From an uncultured Eubacterium sp. (GTDB lineage Bacteria > Bacillota_A > Clostridia > Lachnospirales > Lachnospiraceae), in NCBI GenBank assembly GCA_948468465.1, contig CAOKJJ010000146.1, forward strand, positions 1 to 13,195: a DNA stretch of 13,195 nucleotides. Direction: 5' to 3'. Below the pieces are notes generated by a model, which did not search any database, had not been told where the DNA came from, and worked only from the letters and a program-made list of their open reading frames with translations. The position numbers and the translations under genes were made by a program. Positions 7,332 to 13,195 of this stretch are shown piece by piece (position 1 is the stretch's first letter; each line of letters opens with the position of its first letter).

Positions 7332-7446
7332 CTGTCCATGCCGCAGCGGCTGGCGGCTGCCCGCCGCGGTACTCCTGTTCCCGGTATTTCAAATAATCAC
7401 TGACCCTGCCGCTTAGGGCAAACTCCTTCCAGCAATCCCTTGTCAT
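7276..7446 (-). CDS. YqzL-like small protein between era and recO (56 aa)
   Basis: The ATG at 7444-7446 has GAGGGG at 7453-7458, 6 bp away, giving MTRDCWKEFALSGRVSDYLKYREQ at the N-terminus. An in-frame ATG two codons upstream touches that site, and the first possible ATG (7569) would add sequence unlike the family. The pattern of an aromatic-Trp-Lys start, then F-xx-(S/T)G-x(2)-x-YL-x(2)-(Y/K)E, is what I remember of YqzL. That family is a small protein of unknown function encoded between era and recO in Bacillus. The second half is low complexity (an alanine run, then a D/T/E/R-rich tail) and shares its last 56 bp with the start of recO in another frame. Function is unknown. The position is the strongest support; the family call is from memory. 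Confidence 0.7.
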   Translation of the reverse strand: MTRDCWKEFALSGRVSDYLKYREQEYRGGQPPAAAAWTDETDDRTDRHGAVGNACR

Positions 7447-7554
7447 ATGCATCCCCTCACAGTTTATTTGCCTACAGTTCAAAAAACATGAAACTGTTAC
7501 AATAGCTTCTGTATTAGGTTCCGCATATTTCAGATTTCTGATACAAGATAAAAT

Positions 7555-7579
7555 CTGCCAGTTTTCCATATATTGGCAG
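7555..7579. terminator. Weak hairpin downstream of era, possible attenuator
   Basis: CTGCCA (7555-7560) and TGGCAG (7574-7579) pair around a 13-base loop, 25 bp beyond the era stop. On the minus strand the stem is followed by ATTTTATCTT, which is only a modest T-rich tract. It could reduce transcription from era into the YqzL-like gene and recO. A second small dyad, ACAGTT/AACTGT (7474-7479, 7492-7497), sits between it and the YqzL-like start. No convincing promoter is seen in this 157-bp gap. Confidence 0.3.
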
Positions 7580-7603
7580 TTTTACGGCAGCCGTCCGCCG
7601 GAT

Positions 7604-8536
7604 TTATCCATCCAGTTCCCTGTAGCCAAAATTTTTCAGCATCGTATCACTGTCCCGCCAGTTCTTTCTGACTTTCACCCAAAGCTTCAGATTGACTTTT
7701 TGTTCCAATAGCTTTTCAATTTCGAATCTCGCATTGGAGCCGATTTTTTTAAGCATGACTCCGTTTTTGCCAATAATAATGCCTTTGTGCGAGTCCCGCT
7801 CACAGACAATGACTGCCTCAATGTCCATAAGCGATTTTCCCCTGCGCGGCTTCATGCGTTCAATCGTAACAGCAATGCCATGCGGCACTTCCTCCTCTAA
7901 GGCATGCAGCGCTTTTTCCCGTACAATCTCCGCCACAATTTGCCTTTGCGGCTGATCGGTGACCGTATCCTCATCATAAAACATCGGCCCATACGGCAGA
8001 TATTGGAAAATCATATTTATGACCTCTGATACGTTCTCCCCGCGCAGCGCGGAGACAGGGATAATTTCGTCAAATTCATATATTTTCCGGTACGTGTCAA
8101 TAAAATGCAGCAGCTCTTCTTTTCTGGCAACCGTGTCTATTTTATTGATCACAAGAATGACCGGCGCCTGTGTCTTTTGCAGGATTTCAGCAATATGCCT
8201 CTCTCCTGCCCCTACAAAGTCTGTCGGTTCCACGAGCCATAAAATCACATCCACATCCTGCAGCGTATGCTCCGCCGTATTTACCATATATTCGCCCAGT
8301 TTATTTTTCGCCTTATGAATGCCCGGCGTATCCAAAAATACAATCTGTCCCCGGCCTGTTTCCGTGTAAACGGTCTGAATACGGTTTCGCGTCGTCTGCG
8401 GCTTGTTTGACGTAATCGCGATTTTCTGGCCGATGATCTGATTCATCAGCGTAGACTTTCCGACATTCGGCCTGCCGATAATTGTCACAAAGCCTGACTT
8501 AAATGCCGGACCGCTGTTTGCTGTGCTGTTGTCCAT
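7604..8536 (-). CDS. era: GTPase Era
   Basis: Era is an essential GTPase that binds the 3' end of 16S rRNA and helps assemble the 30S subunit. The 310-residue protein has all G motifs: G1 GRPNVGKS at 21-28, G2 around KPQTTR (45-50), G3 DTPGIH at 69-74, G4 NKID at 131-134 and G5 SAL at 162-164. A C-terminal KH RNA-binding domain follows, with the GIIIGKNG loop at 252-259 and an LWVKVRKNW strand (285-293). The ATG at 8536 is preceded by AAAGGGG (8540-8546). It follows the M16 protease gene by 39 bp and is probably on its transcript. The era - yqzL-like - recO order matches other Firmicutes. Its ends and motifs are complete. Confidence 0.98.
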   Translation of the reverse strand: MDNSTANSGPAFKSGFVTIIGRPNVGKSTLMNQIIGQKIAITSNKPQTTRNRIQTVYTETGRGQIVFLDTPGIHKAKNKLGEYMVNTAEHTLQDVDVILWLVEPTDFVGAGERHIAEILQKTQAPVILVINKIDTVARKEELLHFIDTYRKIYEFDEIIPVSALRGENVSEVINMIFQYLPYGPMFYDEDTVTDQPQRQIVAEIVREKALHALEEEVPHGIAVTIERMKPRRGKSLMDIEAVIVCERDSHKGIIIGKNGVMLKKIGSNARFEIEKLLEQKVNLKLWVKVRKNWRDSDTMLKNFGYRELDG

Positions 8537-8575
8537 GGTACCCCTTTCTATATTTTCCGTCGTAAATCACAAAAG

Positions 8576-11494
8576 TTAAAATAAGTCTTCCAGTTTTAAA
8601 AACAGGTCGGCTTCTTTTTCCAGCATCGTCTCATTTCCGATGACACAGATATTTTGTTCCGCCAATACAGAAGCAATTAACGGCTCCAGCGCACGGATGT
8701 CCTCTGGCGCTGCGTGAAGCACCTCATCCCTTTCTTTTTGAAAATCCGCCTGTGATAAATGTGAAAAATATGCCATCATGGAACGGGCGCCTTTTGCCTG
8801 CGGATTCAGCGGCGTATCCAGCGCACTGACCGTCCCGATCATATATTTTGTCATATCCCTCTCACTTGCGTCAAAATGTTTCAGATAATCTGTGATTCCT
8901 TCAAATACTTCATTTGATTTGCGCAGATTCGGATCCCGATACGTAGAAAAATACGTATCCCCGTTTCTGCCGAATCCGCTCATACAGCCGTAAGCGCCGC
9001 CTTTTACACGGATATTCAGCCATAAATAGTCATAATTTAAAATGACTTTTAATATACGAAGCGCGCCCGTATAAGCAAATCCATGATCGCGGAAATTACC
9101 GGCTCTGGATACATACTGTACCCTGGCCGCATTTTTAAAGCCTTCGTTTTTCTTCTCACAGCTTAACTTCCCATCATCTGCTTCAGCCTTCTGTGTAAAC
9201 AATGCGGACCGAAACGCGGCAATCTCCTTAGCAAACACCTCATATCCCTGCGCATCGCCCGTAAAGCTGACCGTTAACTTATCCGGACAAAAAATCGTAC
9301 GAAACAGCTGTTTTAAAATATCTTTCACCCGTTCTTTCTCGTTTTCAAAATCACTCTCCGCCTTTGCCGCTATTTGGTACAGCCCAATCCCGCCGGAAAG
9401 GTCCGCAAAACGCCCGGCCTGTGACACATAAGACAACGCACGCAGCGCTGATATCGAATGTCCGGCCTGCATCAGCTGCATTTCCATCCTTGATTTTGCC
9501 TGTGCAAGCACTTCGTAAAGGCGCTTGTCATCCTCTAACTTCGTCCGGCAAAGCATGCTTTCCAAAAGACGCATGGCTGTCCCTGTTTCCTCATGCAGCG
9601 CTTTGATGCCTATCTCGTATTTTTTTATGAGCTTATGCCGGTCTTTTGCGTCATTCCATGCTAACGCATTCACATAAAATCCGCCCGTATGCAGATTGAT
9701 CTCATTGGCAAAGTCTTCGTACGTATAATCCTGCGTATCCATATCCCCAAGCACTGCTTTTAACAATCCCAAATATGGAATCCACTCTTCTTTTATATCT
9801 GACAAGTCAAAAAACAGGCCAATATAATTGATGCCGTTTGTATACATCTCGTGATGAACCACCGGTATGTCCGCCACCGTTTTTTCTATATTAAAAAGCG
9901 GCGCCGCTTCTTTTTTCATATCGTCACGCGAAAGCATCGGTATTTTTTCCATATCTTCCTGTGAAGACGGTTCCTGCTGGTATTCTTTCAGATGGGCAGT
10001 ATCCGCCACCATCTGTGCAAGCTCTTCTTTGCTCAAACTGTTTTTATAAGCGGCAAGCTTTTGTTCCAGCTCTTTTTCCGTTTTTTCGTTTAACCCCTTT
10101 TCCGGCTCTACGACCACGATGGCCTTGTGGTTGTTATCCAGCAGATACTTCTGTATCAGCTCTTCAAAATATCCCTGCTCTGTCTGTTTTTTCAACGCAG
10201 AAAACAGATCAAGCGCTTCCAGGTAAGTAAACGGCTGCCCATCATCATACAGCCAGCTGTCAAGGCACTGCAGGCCGTAAATCAGCCCTTTCGGATAATT
10301 GCCAAAATCTGCTTCCCGGAACTTGAATTCATTGCAGTTAATCCCCGCCAGCAGCGCTTTTTTGTTCAGCCCCTCTTTCACAAGCTTTTGCAGCGTCGTT
10401 TTTATAATACGCACAAACTGCTCTTTTTGCGAAGCATTCGCGTTTTTCGCCGTAACCGTAAACACCGGCTGATACGTAGAGCTGTCAAACCCGCCAATGA
10501 TATCTTTCCCGATCTTTGCATCTAAAAGAGCCTGCTTTAACGGCGCCCCCGGAGCGCTCAAAAGCGCATAGTCCAGCACATCAAACGCCAGCGCCAGCTG
10601 CGGTTCCAGGGTCGTGCCGACCACCGCGCTGTAAGACAAATACGTATGATCCTGTTCGCTCTCAGAACTGGCAATCGAATATTTCTTTACAACCTCCCCC
10701 GGTTTTTCAAACGGCTGCTGCATGCCGACCGCGGAATCCAGCTCGATCTGATCATAATGAGCAAGATACGCCTTATCCAGCCAGTCCAGCTTGCTGACAA
10801 CATCCATATCCCCATAAAGGTAAATATAAGAATTACACGGATGGTAATATCTTTGATGAAATTTCAAAAAATTCTCATACGTCAGCTGCGGAATGCATGC
10901 CGGATCGCCGCCGGATTCATTGGCATACGTGGTATCCGGAAACAGCGCGTTCAATGTCACCCTGTCAAGCACATCTTCCGGTGAAGAAAACGCGCCTTTC
11001 ATTTCATTATATACGACACCGTTTAACGTCAGCGCATCCTCCTCGGATTCCAGCTCATAATGCCAGCCTTCCTGCTTAAATATCTCTTCGTGTTTATAAA
11101 TATTCGGGTGAAAAACCGCATCCAGATATACATGCATCAGATTTTGAAAATCCTTGTCGTTGCAGCTTGCGACAGGATATACGGTTTTGTCAGGATATGT
11201 CATTGCATTTAAAAAGGTGTTCAAAGACCCTTTTACAAGCTCTACAAACGGATCCTTTACCGGAAATTCATCAGAACCGCACAATACCGAATGCTCAATA
11301 ATATGCGGCACACCTGTACTGTCCTCCGCCGGCGTACGGAATCCGACATAAAACACTTTGTTCTCATCATCATTGGAAATAACGGCAATTCTCGCTCCGC
11401 TCTTTTTATGGCGCAAAAGACAGCCGCATGAGCGGATATCTTTCAGTTCCTTTTGTTCGACCAGTTCATATGCGGTCAGATCTGATAAATTCAA
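8576..11494 (-). CDS. M16C-family zinc metalloprotease, PreP/presequence-protease-like
   Basis: The 972-residue product matches the length and layout of PreP/Cym1-type peptidases: two M16 halves forming a closed chamber that degrades unfolded peptides. The inverted zinc motif HIIEH is at residues 64-68 and the third ligand is probably Glu164 in NEMKG, 96 residues after the second His, the PreP-type spacing. The second half keeps the substrate-binding Arg-Tyr pair in RVKGGAY (R829, Y835). There is no signal peptide or membrane segment, so it is probably cytoplasmic. A helical linker rich in K, E and Q (about 465-535) joins the halves. The start is TTG at 11494, chosen because GGAGGAG lies 6 bp upstream and no ATG lies near. 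A promoter-like extended -10 and a leader hairpin precede it. Substrates in bacteria are unknown to me. Confidence 0.95.
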   Translation of the reverse strand: MNLSDLTAYELVEQKELKDIRSCGCLLRHKKSGARIAVISNDDENKVFYVGFRTPAEDSTGVPHIIEHSVLCGSDEFPVKDPFVELVKGSLNTFLNAMTYPDKTVYPVASCNDKDFQNLMHVYLDAVFHPNIYKHEEIFKQEGWHYELESEEDALTLNGVVYNEMKGAFSSPEDVLDRVTLNALFPDTTYANESGGDPACIPQLTYENFLKFHQRYYHPCNSYIYLYGDMDVVSKLDWLDKAYLAHYDQIELDSAVGMQQPFEKPGEVVKKYSIASSESEQDHTYLSYSAVVGTTLEPQLALAFDVLDYALLSAPGAPLKQALLDAKIGKDIIGGFDSSTYQPVFTVTAKNANASQKEQFVRIIKTTLQKLVKEGLNKKALLAGINCNEFKFREADFGNYPKGLIYGLQCLDSWLYDDGQPFTYLEALDLFSALKKQTEQGYFEELIQKYLLDNNHKAIVVVEPEKGLNEKTEKELEQKLAAYKNSLSKEELAQMVADTAHLKEYQQEPSSQEDMEKIPMLSRDDMKKEAAPLFNIEKTVADIPVVHHEMYTNGINYIGLFFDLSDIKEEWIPYLGLLKAVLGDMDTQDYTYEDFANEINLHTGGFYVNALAWNDAKDRHKLIKKYEIGIKALHEETGTAMRLLESMLCRTKLEDDKRLYEVLAQAKSRMEMQLMQAGHSISALRALSYVSQAGRFADLSGGIGLYQIAAKAESDFENEKERVKDILKQLFRTIFCPDKLTVSFTGDAQGYEVFAKEIAAFRSALFTQKAEADDGKLSCEKKNEGFKNAARVQYVSRAGNFRDHGFAYTGALRILKVILNYDYLWLNIRVKGGAYGCMSGFGRNGDTYFSTYRDPNLRKSNEVFEGITDYLKHFDASERDMTKYMIGTVSALDTPLNPQAKGARSMMAYFSHLSQADFQKERDEVLHAAPEDIRALEPLIASVLAEQNICVIGNETMLEKEADLFLKLEDLF

Positions 11495-11500
11495 ATTTGT

Positions 11501-11507
11501 CTCCTCC
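11501..11507 (-). promoter_or_regulatory. Ribosome binding site that supports a TTG start
   Basis: GGAGGAG on the minus strand ends 6 bp before TTG (11492-11494). The next in-frame ATG would remove the zinc-binding motif, so this strong site fixes the unusual start of the M16 protease gene. Confidence 0.75.
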
Positions 11508-11532
11508 TGTTAAAAAATTGTACCTGCCGGCA

Positions 11533-11566
11533 CTGCACTGTATCCACCGTTCACCGCGCAGTGCAG
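11533..11566 (-). promoter_or_regulatory. Leader hairpin upstream of the M16 protease gene
   Basis: CTGCACTG (11533-11540) and CAGTGCAG (11559-11566) pair perfectly over 8 bp around an 18-base loop. A palindromic TGCCGGCA lies next to it (11525-11532). The structure falls between the predicted promoter (-10 at 11604-11609) and the ribosome binding site. It is followed by TTTTTTAACAGGAGG on the minus strand, so it could act as an attenuator or mRNA-stability element. Function is inferred from position only. Confidence 0.4.
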
Positions 11567-11603
11567 CTGCGGCGCTTTTATTTTCAAATACGCTTTGGAA
11601 CAT

Positions 11604-11612
11604 AGTATAGCA
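11604..11612 (-). promoter_or_regulatory. Extended -10 promoter of the M16 protease-era unit
   Basis: The minus strand has TGCTATACT, a near-consensus extended -10 (TATACT at 11604-11609). No good -35 is seen 16-18 bp upstream, where a dyad (11619-11633) lies instead. Transcription would start near 11597, giving a leader of about 100 nt. Confidence 0.5.
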
Positions 11613-11618
11613 TAGTTT

Positions 11619-11633
11619 TGGGATTTTATCCCA
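11619..11633. promoter_or_regulatory. Perfect dyad TGGGAT-TTT-ATCCCA between mscS and the M16 gene
   Basis: The 6-bp arms pair around a 3-base centre, starting 9 bp after the mscS stop. No T-run follows on the minus strand, so this is a poor terminator. It covers the region where the -35 of the following promoter would lie and could therefore be an operator. Confidence 0.3.
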
Positions 11634-11641
11634 GATATGTT

Positions 11642-12526
11642 TTAATTTTTTTCTTTCATATGCACATCCATCTGCGGAAATGGTATTTCGATCCCGTTTT
11701 CATCAAAACACAATTTGACAGCCTCCAGCATATCCCATCTTGTCTGCCAGTAATCCTCGGATTTTACCCAAAAACGGCATCCCAGTTCCACACAGCTGTC
11801 CGCAAGGTCAGACACAAAAATGTTGACCGGCTCGCTGTCTATCCTTCTCGTTTCGGACTCCGCAAGCTCCCCCAGCAGCTGTTTCGCTTTTTTTAAGTCC
11901 GCGTCATAAGCAATCCCCACTAAAATATCTATGCGCCTTGTCTGCTGGGCCGTTACGTTAACAATTGCCCCGTCCGCAAGCTTTCCGTTTGGAATCATTA
12001 CCGTCTGGTTATCCGCAGTCTGGATTCTCGTATAAAACGTAGTGATTTCCTTGACAATTCCTTCATGTCCTGTCTCACTGGAAATAATATAATCTTCTAC
12101 ATGAAACGGGCGCAGCAGCAATATGAGCACACCGCCCGCAAAGTTGGCAAGGCTGCCCTGCAGCGCCAGGCCAAGCGTCAGCCCCGCAGAGCCAAGCACC
12201 GCAATGACTGAGGCTGTCGTAATGCCAAACAAGGTCAGGATCATAAGCCACAGCACAAAATACAGGCTGTACCTGCTCACGGAATCTAAAAACTGCCGCA
12301 CTTCAATATCCACATTTCTTCGTTCTAAAGACTTGCGCAAAAATTTGCACAAAAAAGAAATCAAGCGTTTCCCTGCAAGATACAGCACGACCGCCAGCAC
12401 GACCTGTACGGAAAAGTTCAAAAGATCCGGCACGAGGTCCTTGAAAAACTGCTGAACCACATTTTCATCTACCTTCTGCAGACTTTCCAGGCCTTCGGTG
12501 ATCAGCGATGGTTCCTGAACTGCCAT
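11642..12526 (-). CDS. mscS: MscS-family small-conductance mechanosensitive channel
   Basis: MscS channels open when membrane tension rises and release solutes during hypo-osmotic shock. The 294-residue length is close to E. coli MscS (286). Three membrane segments are visible: about residues 35-57, 86-104 and the pore-lining helix near 107-138. The pore helix has the glycine/alanine-rich VLGSAGLTLGLALQGSLANF pattern followed by GGVLILLLRPF. The cytoplasmic beta domain follows (VEDYI, then VKEITTFYTRIQTADNQTVMIPNG at about 158-181). The alpha/beta domain extends to the C-terminus, which ends in MKEKN. The ATG at 12526 has AGGAG at 12537-12541, 10 bp away. No neighbour suggests co-function. 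The -10-like TATTAT at 12547-12552 is too close to the ribosome binding site to be its promoter. Confidence 0.95.
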   Translation of the reverse strand: MAVQEPSLITEGLESLQKVDENVVQQFFKDLVPDLLNFSVQVVLAVVLYLAGKRLISFLCKFLRKSLERRNVDIEVRQFLDSVSRYSLYFVLWLMILTLFGITTASVIAVLGSAGLTLGLALQGSLANFAGGVLILLLRPFHVEDYIISSETGHEGIVKEITTFYTRIQTADNQTVMIPNGKLADGAIVNVTAQQTRRIDILVGIAYDADLKKAKQLLGELAESETRRIDSEPVNIFVSDLADSCVELGCRFWVKSEDYWQTRWDMLEAVKLCFDENGIEIPFPQMDVHMKEKN

Positions 12527-12642
12527 AATATATCAACTCCTATTTTATAATATCTGATCTCATCTGACTTAACCTGAGATGAACCAGAAAAGAAACATTT
12601 TTGACATTGTGTTGCGTTTTTTTTGTTGGCGATGCGGACGCC

Positions 12643-12895
12643 GGGTGAGGGGGAAATGGCCTGGCTTGCGGTTCCTATTCCAGAATGTTAAGAATTTCTA
12701 GGCATTCTGCATGAACGTAATGGCCCCATCCGGTCGCGTCGCGTAGTACCCAAGGGGGCATGCTATCCGCCCCTGGCTTACAGCCAGTGGCTAAAAGCGA
12801 CGCTGGGCTGCGCCCCTGGTTTACCGAGCAGAATGCCAAGAACTTCTAAACATTCTTCCAACGTCACCGCAAGCCAGGCCATTTTCCCCTCACCC
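12643..12895. repeat. 253-bp long-stem palindromic element (MITE-like or structured RNA repeat)
   Basis: Two 68-nt arms, 12643-12710 and 12828-12895, are reverse complements of each other. The outer 29 nt match at 28 of 29 positions (GGGTGAGG at the outer end), and the inner 29 nt at 26 of 29 (ending GGCATTCTGC). The middle 10 nt match at only about 3 of 10, forming a symmetric internal loop. The 117-nt head (12711-12827) is GC-rich and folds further: GCGTCGC/GCGACGC (12736-12742 with 12797-12803), CTGGCT/AGCCAG (12773-12778 with 12782-12787) and GGGC/GCCC (12805-12808 with 12812-12815). No coding frame and no recognisable transposase ends are seen. A related arm occurs at the right edge. The family is not known to me. 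Confidence 0.85.
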
Positions 12896-12911
12896 GACTG
12901 GTTTTCTCGGG
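12893..12911 (+). terminator. Small hairpin at the right end of the palindromic element
   Basis: CCCGA (12893-12897) overlaps the last three bases of the element and pairs with TCGGG (12907-12911) around a 9-base loop. CTTTACG follows on the plus strand. It is a weak terminator candidate only if the element is transcribed rightwards, for which no promoter is seen. Confidence 0.25.
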
Positions 12912-13000
12912 CTTTACGTGTCAATTCGTGAACTTTTATGAAAGAATCCACGGCTGTTAAAATTTCACAACGGATTCAAATGAATGTGTCAAAAATACTA

Positions 13001-13019
13001 TCTGTAATATTTGTACAGA
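13001..13019. repeat. Short dyad TCTGTA-ATATTTG-TACAGA
   Basis: The 6-bp arms are perfect and surround a 7-base AT-rich centre, in the spacer between the two palindromic elements. It resembles an operator, but no promoter or gene adjoins it. Confidence 0.2.
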
Positions 13020-13125
13020 CTGGCTAATATTTCTATCAGTCATCGTAATACCTGATCAACGAAATAATAGGAATATGCAGCATCTTTTAACGCTGTGATT
13101 TCTGTAAAGCCAGCCAAAATCAGCT

Positions 13126-13195
13126 GGATGAGGGGCGGGACCTGGATTTCGGCGACGTTGGAAGAATGTTTAGAAGCCCTTAACATTCTGCTCAG
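13126..13195. repeat. Partial second copy of the palindromic element, cut by the right edge
   Basis: From GGATGAGG at 13126 the sequence follows the reverse complement of the right arm of the first element. The outer part is diverged, with a 2-base gap. The middle 10 nt (13153-13162) match at 9 of 10 and the inner 29 nt (13163-13191) at 25 of 29. The last bases, CTCAG, correspond to CTCGG leading into the reverse-complemented head, not to the left-arm continuation ATGAACG. The second copy is therefore probably inverted relative to the first. Confidence 0.75.

Larger units (their letters stand above)
12527..13195. other. Gene-free region holding repeat elements
   Basis: About 670 bp upstream of mscS contain no gene I can support on either strand. 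From left to right it holds a small dyad (ATCTCA/TGAGAT, 12557-12580) in the mscS leader, a T-rich stretch, a 253-bp palindromic element (12643-12895), about 230 bp of plain AT-rich sequence with a TCTGTA/TACAGA dyad (13001-13019), and the start of a second copy of the element at 13126. No clear promoter for mscS is visible. Confidence 0.7.

Noticed and set aside
12541..12552. TATTAT at 12547-12552 as the -10 of mscS
   Set aside because: It would place the transcription start on the ribosome binding site, leaving no usable leader, and no -35 is present.
12601..12629. Plus-strand TTGACA at 12601-12606 as a promoter for the palindromic element
   Set aside because: No -10-like sequence lies 15-19 bp downstream; the region is a T-run followed by GC-rich sequence.
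12938..13027. Small plus-strand frame of 29 codons (MKESTAVKISQRIQ...) in the spacer between the palindromic elements
   Set aside because: It has no ribosome binding site, no promoter and no recognisable family. A frame of this length is expected by chance in AT-rich sequence.
12527..13195. CRISPR array or tRNA cluster in the repeat-rich right edge
   Set aside because: The repeats are two large inverted-arm units, not regular short direct repeats with unique spacers, and no cloverleaf-like sequence is visible.

Overview
The window looks like a chromosomal segment from a low- to mid-GC anaerobic Firmicute, most likely a Clostridia/Lachnospiraceae member. The reasons are the class II GlyQS-type glycyl-tRNA synthetase, a Clostridium-type pyruvate,phosphate dikinase with catalytic His at residue 455, the era - yqzL-like - recO order, a PreP-like M16 protease, and strong AGGAGG ribosome binding sites throughout. 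Every gene I can support lies on the minus strand, so transcription runs from right to left. The taxonomic call is inference from gene content, not from a search.

Left edge (1-1598): three small-element genes in one tight minus-strand operon, a DUF6075-type protein, a DUF3970-type protein and a ParA-type partition ATPase cut by the window edge. These families usually travel together in clostridial integrative elements or plasmids, so this is probably the end of an integrated mobile element. Upstream of the operon are two near-identical 17-bp dyads exactly 30 bp apart, then two more hairpins. A start-less reading frame (1468-1598) then runs straight into the end of ppdK. ppdK has no terminator of its own here, and the element-chromosome boundary is probably close to position 1600.

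Core block (1599-12526): mscS-family channel, PreP-like protease (TTG start), era, a YqzL-like small gene, recO, an acidic lipoprotein, glyS and ppdK. Promoter-like sites are visible before the protease (extended -10), before the lipoprotein/glyS pair (TTGTCA, 17 bp, TAGAAT), and before ppdK (TTGCGT, 16 bp, TAAAAT). This suggests transcription units protease-era-(yqzL-recO), lipoprotein-glyS, and ppdK, possibly with read-through. The genes cover ribosome assembly (Era), DNA repair (RecO), tRNA charging (GlyS), peptide turnover (M16) and pyruvate/PEP interconversion (PPDK). They form a housekeeping neighbourhood, not a dedicated pathway.

Right edge (12527-13195): about 670 bp with no convincing gene. 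It holds the most unusual structure in the window, a 253-bp near-perfect palindromic element. It has two 68-nt arms (29 + 10 + 29) around a GC-rich, internally structured 117-nt head. A diverged second copy starts at 13126 and runs off the right edge, apparently in the opposite orientation. It could be a MITE-like element or a structured RNA repeat; I do not recognise the family.
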